Source of the DNA: a bacterium
GTDB lineage: Bacteria > Vulcanimicrobiota > Vulcanimicrobiia > Vulcanimicrobiales > Vulcanimicrobiaceae
Assembly: GCA_028869385.1 (NCBI GenBank)
Contig: JAGWSR010000018.1
Coordinates: 1-38,061, forward strand
Length of the DNA: 38,061 nt
Direction: 5' to 3'
This document shows positions 1-6,009 of the stretch, in pieces. Position 1 is the stretch's first letter, and every line of letters starts with the position of its first letter. The notes under the pieces are model-generated. The model was not told where the DNA came from and made no database searches. It saw nothing but the letters and a program-made list of their open reading frames with translations. Made by a program: the position numbers and the translations under genes.

Positions 1-6
1 GAAACC

Positions 7-91
7 TGGGCAGGGCTGGATTCGAACCAGCGTAGCGCTTTCGCGCGCCGAATTTACAGTCCGGTGCCTTTAACCACTCGACCACCTACCC
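7..91 (-). tRNA. tRNA-Tyr (anticodon GTA)
   Basis: On the minus strand this folds as an 85-nt cloverleaf. The 7-bp acceptor stem is GGGTAGG with CCTGCCC, the anticodon loop CTGTAAA gives anticodon GTA, and the T arm is GCTGG-TTCGAAT-CCAGC. A long variable arm is present, which is normal for bacterial tRNA-Tyr. The discriminator base is A. The next bases are GGT, so CCA is not encoded and must be added after transcription. The gene reads toward the left edge of the window. Confidence 0.95.
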
Positions 92-424
92 ATGGAGTCC
101 CGGACGGCTAACCACGGTACGATACCATGGGGCCGGAGTCCTCGCAACTGCTGAAATTGGGTTGGCCGCGTGCGTGCGGCTACCGCGGCGCAGCGTTGCG
201 CGGTGAGATTGTCGGCAGCGGTCTCCGAGAACATGCCGACCGCTTCGATCTCGCGTGCGAAATCGCTCGCCGCGGCAAGCGGCGCGCGATGAAGATCGCG
301 CCCGTCTCCTCGCGCAGCATCCGTTCGACGAAGCGCCGCTCCGCCGACGCGTCGTGCGGGTGATGGCGATCATAGGAAGCGGCAACCAGGTCCCTTCGTG
401 GCGGTGCGCGTAGCCGTGACGCAT
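92..424. other. 333-bp gap, possible decayed minus-strand coding remnant
   Basis: I find no intact gene here. On the minus strand two adjoining segments in different frames have coding-like composition. One contains the residues ERRFVERMLREETGAIF and the other, nearer the tRNA, contains SDFAREIEAVGMFSETAADN. This would fit a short gene broken by a frameshift, but I do not recognise the family and the region may be non-coding. No clear promoter or terminator is visible. It separates tRNA-Tyr from the plus-strand flavoprotein gene. Confidence 0.25.
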
Positions 425-2011
425 ATGGCTACGACGTACGACGCAATCATCATCGGCGGCGGACACAACGGTCTCGTCACCGCATGCTATCTCGCCGCAG
501 CGAAGTGGAAAGTCCTCGTGCTCGAGCGGCGCCACATCGTGGGCGGCGCCTGCGTGAGCGAGGAGACCTTCCCGGGATTCAAGGTCTCGACGGCCGCCTA
601 CGTCAACAGCCTCTTTCGCCCCGAGATCGTGCGCGACTTGAATCTGCGCGCCTACGGATTCGAAGCGGTCGAACGCAGCCCAGCCTCGTTCTCGCCCTTC
701 CTCGACGGCCGCTACCTGATGCTCGGTCGCGACCGCGCGAGCGACCTTGCCGAGATCGCGAAGTTCAGCGCGCGCGACGCGCAGGCGTACCCGCAGTATG
801 AAGCGATGCTCGAACGCGTCGCATCGGTGATCGAACCCACGCTCACGCAGATTCCGCCGAACGTGCTCAAGCCGAAGCTCGGCGATCTGCCGAGCGCGCT
901 GAAACTCGGGCGCGCGATGCAAAAGATGGGCCCGGCGATGAACGAGGCGATCGAGATCCTCACCGGCGCGGCGCGACCGATTCTCGACCGCTGGTTCGAG
1001 AGCGAGAACCTCAAGGCCACGCTCGCGACCGATGCGATCATCGGCGCGTTCATGGCGCCCTCGATGCCGGGCACCGCGTACGTGCTCTTCCACCACGTTA
1101 TGGGTGAGACCAACGGCAAGAAGGGCGTGTGGGCCTACATGCGCGGCGGAATGGGCGGCCTCACGCAGTCGCTCGCGAAGGCCGCGCTCGACCTCGGCGT
1201 CGAGATTCGCACCGAGGCTCCCGTCGCGAAGATTCTCACCAAGAACGGTACCGCCACGGGCGTCGCGCTCGAAAACGGCGACGAGTTCTCTGCGCGTACC
1301 GTCGCAAGCGGTGTGGACATGCATCTGACGTTCGAGCGCTTTCTCGCCGACGAGGCGCTGCCCGAAGATTTCCGCGCGGCGCTCAAGCGCATCTCGTACG
1401 ACAGCGCGTCGGTGAAGATCAACGTCGCGCTCGACCGTCTCCCGAGCTTCACCGCGCTGCCCGGTCACGAGCCGGGCCCGCAACATCACGGCACCGTGCA
1501 CCTCTGCGAGACGCAAGACTTCATCGAGCGCGCGTACGACGATGCAAAGTACGGCGCACCGTCGCGCGAGCCGGTCGTCGAGTGCTGCTTGCCGTCGTCG
1601 GTCGATGCGACCGTCGCTCCCGAAGGCAAGCACTTGATGTCGATGTTCGTGCAGTACGCGCCCTACACGCTCAAAGCCGGCCCGTGGACGCAAGCGATCA
1701 AGGACGACTTCGCCGATCGCTGCTTCGAGATCGTCGAGCGCTACGCTCCGGGCTTCAAAAACTCCGTGATCGCGCGTCAGATCTTGAGCCCGGTGGACAT
1801 CGAGGAGACCTTCGGCCTGACCGGAGGGAATATATTCCAAGGAGCGATGCCGCTCCACAGCCTCTACGCATTCCGTCCGGTTCCCGGATACGCCGATTAC
1901 AAGACGCCGATCAAGAACCTCTACATGTGCGGCTCGGCCGCGCATCCCGGCGGCGGCGTGATGGGAGCGCCCGGATGGAACGCCGCACGGGAGATGCTCA
2001 AACGCCGATGA
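425..2011 (+). CDS. PYROXD2/phytoene-dehydrogenase-related FAD oxidoreductase (COG1233)
   Basis: A 528-residue flavoprotein of the phytoene dehydrogenase-related superfamily. The N-terminus MATTYDAIIIGGGHNG carries the GxGxxG dinucleotide-binding motif and is followed by a conserved LERRHIVGGACVSEE block. The C-terminus has the family's FAD signature around NLYMCGSAAHPGGGVMGAPG. Length and both motifs resemble the PYROXD2-like branch more than carotenoid desaturases such as the two near 33 and 36 kb, so I do not assign it to carotenoid synthesis; the substrate is unknown. I chose the ATG at 425 because it starts just before the Rossmann strand. A GTG at 398 would add nine residues, and neither start has a good ribosome binding site. 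The stop overlaps the next start as ATGA, implying translational coupling to the hydrolase. Confidence 0.85.
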   Translation: MATTYDAIIIGGGHNGLVTACYLAAAKWKVLVLERRHIVGGACVSEETFPGFKVSTAAYVNSLFRPEIVRDLNLRAYGFEAVERSPASFSPFLDGRYLMLGRDRASDLAEIAKFSARDAQAYPQYEAMLERVASVIEPTLTQIPPNVLKPKLGDLPSALKLGRAMQKMGPAMNEAIEILTGAARPILDRWFESENLKATLATDAIIGAFMAPSMPGTAYVLFHHVMGETNGKKGVWAYMRGGMGGLTQSLAKAALDLGVEIRTEAPVAKILTKNGTATGVALENGDEFSARTVASGVDMHLTFERFLADEALPEDFRAALKRISYDSASVKINVALDRLPSFTALPGHEPGPQHHGTVHLCETQDFIERAYDDAKYGAPSREPVVECCLPSSVDATVAPEGKHLMSMFVQYAPYTLKAGPWTQAIKDDFADRCFEIVERYAPGFKNSVIARQILSPVDIEETFGLTGGNIFQGAMPLHSLYAFRPVPGYADYKTPIKNLYMCGSAAHPGGGVMGAPGWNAAREMLKRR

Positions 2012-2814
2012 TCGCTTCGCAACGACTCACGATCGCGCTCGACGACGGCGCGCAGACGACCGCCGAGCGCTGGGGTACGAACGGCCCCGTGCTGCTCTGC
2101 GTGCACGGCATGGTCAGTTCGCGCCGCTCGTGGCTGCGCGTCGCGCAACGCTACGCCGATCGATATCAGGTGATCGCTTACGATCAGCGCGGACACGGCG
2201 AGAGCGCCGAGATTCCCGGGCCGATGTCGCTCGAACGCGGCGTGCGCGACCTCGAGAACGTCGTCGCGGCGATCGGCGGCGCGGACGTGCTGCTCGGTCA
2301 CTCGTGGGGCGGCGCGGTGGTGGTGCGCGGCGGATTGCGCGCGCCGGTCAAGCAAGTCGCGGCGATCGATCCCATGATCGTGCAAGTCGACGACGCGTGG
2401 TACGACGAGTACGTCGCCGAACTCGACGAAGCGTTTGCGCGCGTCGGCGCGGAACGCGACGCCGCGATGCGCGCGGAGTACGCGCAGTGGCATCCCGACG
2501 ACGTCGAAGGCAAAGTCCACGCCGTGCACGCGATGACGAGCGCACCCATCCGCGCCCTGCGCGACGAGAATCGCGACGGACGGTGGGACTTGCGCCCGGA
2601 GATCGCGGCGTACGACAAGCCGCTCTTGCTCGTGATGGCCGGGCGCGACGGAAGTATCGTGCCGGGCGCGGTGCTCGACCAGATCGAAAGCGACCACTCG
2701 GCGGAGGTTGAAATCGTCACGTTCGAAGATCGGGGGCACAATCTGCACCGCACCGATTTCGAGAGCTTCGCGACCGCGCTCGACACGTTTCTCGCCGGGC
2801 ATCCGATCGCGTAG
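2008..2814 (+). CDS. alpha/beta-fold hydrolase
   Basis: A 268-residue alpha/beta hydrolase. The CVHGM segment near residues 31-35 supplies the oxyanion-hole region, YDQRGHGES around residues 58-65 is typical of the fold, GHSWGG gives the nucleophile elbow with Ser99, AGRDG near the C-terminal third is the likely acid, and DRGHNLH holds the catalytic histidine. The substrate cannot be told from sequence. The start is fixed by a 4-base ATGA overlap with the upstream flavoprotein gene, so the two are probably one operon and may act on related substrates. The frame continues far upstream inside the flavoprotein gene, but that extension is a high-GC artefact. Confidence 0.85.
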   Translation: MIASQRLTIALDDGAQTTAERWGTNGPVLLCVHGMVSSRRSWLRVAQRYADRYQVIAYDQRGHGESAEIPGPMSLERGVRDLENVVAAIGGADVLLGHSWGGAVVVRGGLRAPVKQVAAIDPMIVQVDDAWYDEYVAELDEAFARVGAERDAAMRAEYAQWHPDDVEGKVHAVHAMTSAPIRALRDENRDGRWDLRPEIAAYDKPLLLVMAGRDGSIVPGAVLDQIESDHSAEVEIVTFEDRGHNLHRTDFESFATALDTFLAGHPIA

Positions 2815-2862
2815 CCCGACCAGGATGCGCGGCGCCCCCGTGGAAGCCGGGGATGCCTCCGC

Positions 2863-2944
2863 GCCGACGTGGCTGAGTGGTTGAAGGCACCGCACTTGTA
2901 ATGCGGTCCGAAAGGCATCGCCGGTTCGAATCCGGCCGTCGGCT
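2863..2944 (+). tRNA. tRNA-Thr (anticodon TGT) with long variable region
   Basis: An 82-nt cloverleaf. The acceptor stem is GCCGACG with CGTCGGC, the anticodon stem is CCGCA with TGCGG, the loop is CTTGTAA giving anticodon TGT, and the T arm is GCCGG-TTCGAAT-CCGGC. The discriminator is T and CCA is not encoded. The acceptor start GCC and the anticodon loop are threonine-like. The D arm (GCT...GGC, three base pairs, with GAGTGGTTGAA in the loop) and a roughly 13-nt variable region (TCCGAAAGGCATC) look like a class II serine tRNA. Threonine tRNAs are normally class I, so decoding is clear but charging identity deserves a check. Confidence 0.85.
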
Positions 2945-2966
2945 CACTTCGCTCATCGAGGTTTCC

Positions 2967-3305
2967 GTGCAACCCGTCAAACCCAAGTGGCTCCAAAGCG
3001 GCCTGGTGCTCGTCTGCGAGCGATGCTCGAAGGAGCGTATCCCCGAGGAGGCTCCCGAGATCGCGGCGCGCATCGGCGACTTCGACCTGCGCGATTGGCT
3101 GAAGGCCGAACTCAAGGCGCACGGCGAGTGGGGCCCGATTCGCGTCATCTCGACGAGCTGCATGGACGTCTGCGCCAAGGGGCGCGTAACCGTCTGCATC
3201 GATCCCAAGGACGGCCAGGCGCCCGAGGTGATGGTCGTCGATCCCCTCGACGAGCGCGAGGCGGTGTACGAGACGATCGTGGGGCGGCTCGGCGCAAAAT
3301 CCTGA
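2967..3305 (+). CDS. (2Fe-2S) ferredoxin-like / small metal-binding protein
   Basis: A 112-residue soluble protein with five cysteines: Cys17 and Cys20 (VCERC), Cys65 and Cys69 (SCMDVC) and Cys77. A C-x2-C pair plus a later C-x3-C pair in a thioredoxin-like fold resembles thioredoxin-type [2Fe-2S] ferredoxins and related predicted metal-binding proteins. I infer an iron-sulfur or metal-binding redox role; no partner is visible. The GTG start at 2967 is preceded by GAGG at 2958-2961, a good Shine-Dalgarno. Longer starts would run into the tRNA-Thr gene, which ends 22 bases upstream. The stop codon lies inside a near-palindrome. Confidence 0.6.
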   Translation: MQPVKPKWLQSGLVLVCERCSKERIPEEAPEIAARIGDFDLRDWLKAELKAHGEWGPIRVISTSCMDVCAKGRVTVCIDPKDGQAPEVMVVDPLDEREAVYETIVGRLGAKS

Positions 3306-3319
3306 CGGCAGCTGTCAGG
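3301..3319. promoter_or_regulatory. 19-bp near-palindrome, possible operator
   Basis: The sequence CCTGACGGCAGCTGTCAGG reads almost the same on both strands. It overlaps the stop codon of the ferredoxin-like gene and ends 22 bp before the start of the VOC gene. No T-tract follows, so it is a poor intrinsic terminator. It has the shape of a binding site for a dimeric repressor, but that is inference. Confidence 0.3.
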
Positions 3320-3341
3320 ATTTCCGAGGTACACTCCATCC

Positions 3342-3716
3342 ATGAAGAGCAGCGACGCCATCACCCTTCGCGGCATCGATTTCGTCATGTTTCAAGTGAC
3401 CGATATGCCGCGCGCCCGCGCGTTCTGGGAGACGCTCCTCGGACTGAATCCGGGCGCGTTCGACTCTGAGTATTACGTGGAGTATGACCTCCCCGACGGC
3501 AGCACGTTCGCGCTCGGAAAGCATCCGACGCAACCGCACGTCGCCATGGGCGGCATCATGTTCGGCGTCGAGCACGCGGAGCACGGTGCGGAGCGGGTCA
3601 CCGAACTCGGCGGCACGTTTCACGCGAACTTCGGCGGCGAGATCTGCGCCACGGCCTGGTGCAGCGATCCCGACGGCAATTTCTTCGGCCTCCATCAGCG
3701 CCGCGCCACGACGTGA
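3342..3716 (+). CDS. VOC (glyoxalase/bleomycin-resistance) superfamily protein
   Basis: A 124-residue single-domain VOC protein. It opens with GIDFVMFQVTDMPRARAFWETLLGL, the typical first beta-alpha unit. The C-terminal module has the usual ending, with WCSDPDGNFFGLHQ supplying the DPDGN turn and the second conserved strand. Such proteins usually bind a metal and act as dimeric isomerases, dioxygenases or resistance proteins. The exact reaction is not predictable. A GAGG at 3326-3329 lies 12 bases before the ATG, somewhat far. A strong hairpin terminator follows at 3747-3778. Confidence 0.85.
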   Translation: MKSSDAITLRGIDFVMFQVTDMPRARAFWETLLGLNPGAFDSEYYVEYDLPDGSTFALGKHPTQPHVAMGGIMFGVEHAEHGAERVTELGGTFHANFGGEICATAWCSDPDGNFFGLHQRRATT

Positions 3717-3746
3717 ACGGCCTCGTCGCGGCGGAGCGCGAATAAG

Positions 3747-3778
3747 AAAAACGGGACCGCTATGTGCGGTCCCGTTTT
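3747..3778. terminator. bidirectional intrinsic terminator
   Basis: A perfect 13-bp stem (3747-3759 pairs with 3766-3778) with core ACGGGACCGC and a 5-6-base loop is flanked by A residues on the left and T residues on the right. It can therefore end transcription of the VOC gene on the plus strand and may catch readthrough from sigH on the minus strand. Confidence 0.88.
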
Positions 3779-3800
3779 CGTTGCTGCTGCGCTTCGACAG

Positions 3801-3867
3801 GCTCAGCGTGACACATGCGGCTCAGCGTGACACATGCGGCTCAGCGTGACACATGCGGCTCAGCGTG
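3801..3867. repeat. 19-bp tandem repeat, about 3.5 copies
   Basis: The unit GCTCAGCGTGACACATGCG occurs at 3801-3819, 3820-3838 and 3839-3857, with a partial copy at 3858-3867. The copies are identical. The array is preceded by CTTCGACAG and lies between the terminator and the end of sigH, so it would be in the 3' untranslated region of sigH. The absence of spacers excludes a CRISPR. Confidence 0.95.
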
Positions 3868-3875
3868 GCGCGGGT

Positions 3876-4523
3876 TTATTGGAACTCGAACTCCGCGAGG
3901 TTCTTTTCGATCTTCCGCTTCACGCGCTGGAGCGCGTTGTCGATGGACTTCACGTGACGACCGAGGTCGCGCGCCATCTCTTGATAGCTCTTGCCCTCGA
4001 GGTACGACTCGAGCACCTGCGATTCGAGCTCCGAGAGATTCTGGCGGATGCGCTGACGGATATCGTCGGAGACTTCTTGCGTGACCACGAGCTCTTCGGG
4101 GTCCGAGGTCTTCTGCGACGCCATCACGTCGAGCAGCGTGCGCTCGCTGTCCTCATCGTAGATCGGCTTGTTCAGCGAGATGTACTGGTTGAGCGGAATG
4201 TGCTTCTGACGCGTCGCCGTCTTGATCGCGGTGATGATCTGACGCGTGATGCACAGCTCGGCGAACGCACGGAAGCTCGAGAGCTTGTCGGCCTTGAAGT
4301 CGCGCACGGCCTTATAGAGACCGATCATCCCTTCTTGGATGATATCCTCGCGATCGGCGCCGATGAGGAAGTAGCTCTTCGCTTTGATGCGGACGAAATT
4401 CTTATACTTGTTGAGGAGGTACTCCATCGCCAGGTTGTCGCCCGACTTCGCGATGGCCACGAGATCCTCGTCCACTCTCTCGTGGTATTCCAAACCATCC
4501 GACACGGGATGGGTCATAGCCAT
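3876..4523 (-). CDS. sigH: SigH-type RNA polymerase sigma factor
   Basis: A sigma-70 family factor of about 215 residues that resembles the SigH (sigma-30) group of Firmicutes. Region 2 contains GADREDIIQEGMIGLYKAVR and SSFRAFAELCITRQIITAIK, used in core binding and -10 recognition. Region 4 near the C-terminus contains the helix-turn-helix segment SYQEMARDLGRHVKSIDNAL. Position supports the assignment, because rlmB precedes sigH in Firmicutes too, although here a divergent gene intervenes. I use the ATG at 4523; a TTG at 4529 has a better-spaced GAGG upstream and would add two residues. A near-consensus promoter lies about 75 bp upstream. No sporulation gene is visible, so the regulon is unknown. 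Confidence 0.9.
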   Translation of the reverse strand: MAMTHPVSDGLEYHERVDEDLVAIAKSGDNLAMEYLLNKYKNFVRIKAKSYFLIGADREDIIQEGMIGLYKAVRDFKADKLSSFRAFAELCITRQIITAIKTATRQKHIPLNQYISLNKPIYDEDSERTLLDVMASQKTSDPEELVVTQEVSDDIRQRIRQNLSELESQVLESYLEGKSYQEMARDLGRHVKSIDNALQRVKRKIEKNLAEFEFQ

Positions 4524-4598
4524 AGTCAATTGTCGCCTCGTGGGATCGATGCGCCGCAAGACGTGGCCGGAGCCGATCGAGCGCGACGCATCCGCCTG

Positions 4599-4627
4599 AT
4601 TATAGGAGGGGGTCCTCCTCCCGTCAA
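4599..4627 (-). promoter_or_regulatory. sigma-70-type promoter of sigH
   Basis: On the minus strand a TTGACG -35 box (4627-4622) and a perfect TATAAT -10 box (4604-4599) are separated by exactly 17 bp. The spacer contains an imperfect inverted repeat, GGAGG...CCTCC. Transcription would start near 4592, leaving a leader of roughly 70 nt before sigH. Confidence 0.85.
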
Positions 4628-4742
4628 GGACGATTCAAGCGTCTCGGCGGCAATCGCTCGGCAGGCTGACGAGGATGTTCTTCCAGCCTTCCCGTCATGG
4701 GAACGCCTCCGCGCTACCCTCGGAGATGAGGAGGGAGACACC

Positions 4743-5207
4743 ATGAAACGCACGATCGTCGCCGCCGCGGCGGCCCTGGCGCTCGCCACGGCAGTCGCTC
4801 CGGCGGCCACGCGAACGATTTCCGGAACCCTGGTCAACGTCGCGAGCTACGTGACCGGAAACGCCGACGCGGTGACCTACGGCATGGGCAGCATGATGGC
4901 GGGCTACGGTCACATGACCGGCGCCAACGGTTCGATGATGAGCGGTACGAACGGCTCAATGATGGGCGGTTCGAACGGTTCGATGATGGGCGGTTCGACC
5001 GGCCAAGGCTGGATGCGAGCCTGCGCCGGAAGCGTGGGGCTCGTCACCAAGCAAGGAAAGCTCTATCTGCTCGTCACCCAGGCCGGAACGGGCACCGCGT
5101 ACGGGGGGCACGGGCTCTGCTCGCGGATCGGATCGAGCGCCACCGTGAGCGGGGAGACCTTCGAGCGCGGCGGTATCGAGGTGCTTGAGGTCGAGAGCCT
5201 GCAGTAA
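4743..5207 (+). CDS. secreted methionine-rich repeat protein, function unknown
   Basis: A 154-residue protein with an N-terminal signal peptide (MKRTIVAAAAALALATAVAPAA, likely cut after an Ala near residue 22). A low-complexity region follows that is rich in Gly, Ser, Asn and paired Met, with three 8-residue NGSMM repeats. The C-terminal half holds two cysteines (RACAGS and GLCSR) and hydrophobic strands suggesting a small beta domain. Methionine pairs in exported proteins often bind Cu(I) or Ag(I), which is a possibility only. GGAGG directly upstream is a strong ribosome binding site. The gene is divergent from sigH and ends next to the rlmB stop. I do not recognise a family. Confidence 0.75.
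   Translation: MKRTIVAAAAALALATAVAPAATRTISGTLVNVASYVTGNADAVTYGMGSMMAGYGHMTGANGSMMSGTNGSMMGGSNGSMMGGSTGQGWMRACAGSVGLVTKQGKLYLLVTQAGTGTAYGGHGLCSRIGSSATVSGETFERGGIEVLEVESLQ
4926..4997 (+). repeat. 24-bp in-frame tandem repeat, 3 copies
   Basis: Units at 4926-4949, 4950-4973 and 4974-4997 encode NGSMMSGT, NGSMMGGS and NGSMMGGS. The differences between copies are few single-base changes. Copy number could vary between strains by slippage, changing the number of Met-Met pairs in the exported protein. Confidence 0.9.
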
Positions 5208-5208
5208 G

Positions 5209-6009
5209 CTACCCGCGCCGCTGGCGCAGGACTTCGTACATGAGGACGCCGGCCGCGACCGAAGCGTTCAGTGACTCGGTGATGCCGGGCATCGGCACCC
5301 GCACGAGGTAATCGCATTCGCGCGCGACGAGGGGCGCGAGACCCGCCCCCTCGGCGCCGATCACGAGCGCGAGGTCGCGGTCAAAGTCGGCCTCGTACAT
5401 CAGCACCGACCCCTCGCCCGCATCCGCCCCAGCGACCCACACGCCGGCTTTCTTCAGCGTGCGAATCGCCTCGTTGACGTTGCCGATGCGTACGATCGGC
5501 AGATGTTCCGCGGCACCCGCCGCGGCCTTGCGAACGGTCGCGTTCACCCCCGCCGAACGACGCTCCGGGAGAATCACGGCATCGGCACCGGCGCACTCGG
5601 CCGTGCGGATGATCGCGCCGACGTTGTGCGGATCGGTCAGATGATCGAGGATCACGATGAACGCATGCTTACCGCGACGCTGCCCTATCACGTCGTGCAA
5701 CTGCGCGTACTCGAACGGCGGCGCGATCGCGATCACGCCTTGGTGCACCTTGAACGGCAACTGCGCGAAGAAGGCGCGGTCTTCGAAACGCACGAGAATC
5801 TCGCGCTCTTTCGCGGCGGCGATCAGGGCACGCAGTTGCGGGTCGCGTTTGCGGTCGTCCGCGACGTGAATGGCGCGCAGGCGTTCGCCGGCGGCGAGCG
5901 CCTCCTCGACCACGTGAATGCCGTACATCACATCGTCGAAATCGAGTTTACGCTCGCGCGCGGGCCTCGCGTGCGACGGCTTGCCCTTCCCTACCCGGCG
6001 ACGGTCCAC
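5209..6009 (-). CDS. rlmB: 23S rRNA (guanosine-2'-O-)-methyltransferase RlmB / TrmH family
   Basis: A 266-residue SPOUT-class rRNA methyltransferase. An N-terminal substrate-binding domain begins at MYGIHVVEEAL and ends near the PPFEYA segment. The catalytic SpoU domain follows with VILDHLTDPHNVGAIIRTAE, then VIGAEGAGL, then VPMPGITESLNASVAAGVLM; these are the three SPOUT knot motifs that bind S-adenosylmethionine. In E. coli the enzyme methylates G2251 of 23S rRNA. I chose the GTG at 6009, which has AGAAGG upstream, and which gives a basic N-terminal tail; a later ATG at 5928 has no ribosome binding site. The gene overlaps the cysS stop by 19 bases. The mrnC gene found between cysS and rlmB in Firmicutes is absent. 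Confidence 0.9.
   Translation of the reverse strand: MDRRRVGKGKPSHARPARERKLDFDDVMYGIHVVEEALAAGERLRAIHVADDRKRDPQLRALIAAAKEREILVRFEDRAFFAQLPFKVHQGVIAIAPPFEYAQLHDVIGQRRGKHAFIVILDHLTDPHNVGAIIRTAECAGADAVILPERRSAGVNATVRKAAAGAAEHLPIVRIGNVNEAIRTLKKAGVWVAGADAGEGSVLMYEADFDRDLALVIGAEGAGLAPLVARECDYLVRVPMPGITESLNASVAAGVLMYEVLRQRRG

Noticed and set aside
86-1945. 619-residue minus-strand open frame opposite the flavoprotein gene
   Set aside because: Arg/His/Asp-rich composition typical of the antisense of a high-GC gene; the plus-strand flavoprotein has clear motifs.
2863-2944. Serine tRNA
   Set aside because: The anticodon is TGT, the acceptor begins GCC and the discriminator is T rather than G; only the D arm and variable region are serine-like.
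3801-3867. CRISPR array
   Set aside because: The 19-bp units are directly adjacent with no spacers and there are no cas genes.
4699-4722. ECF-sigma-type promoter (GGAAC box) before the Met-rich gene
   Set aside because: A GGAAC occurs, but no convincing -10 element follows at the right distance.
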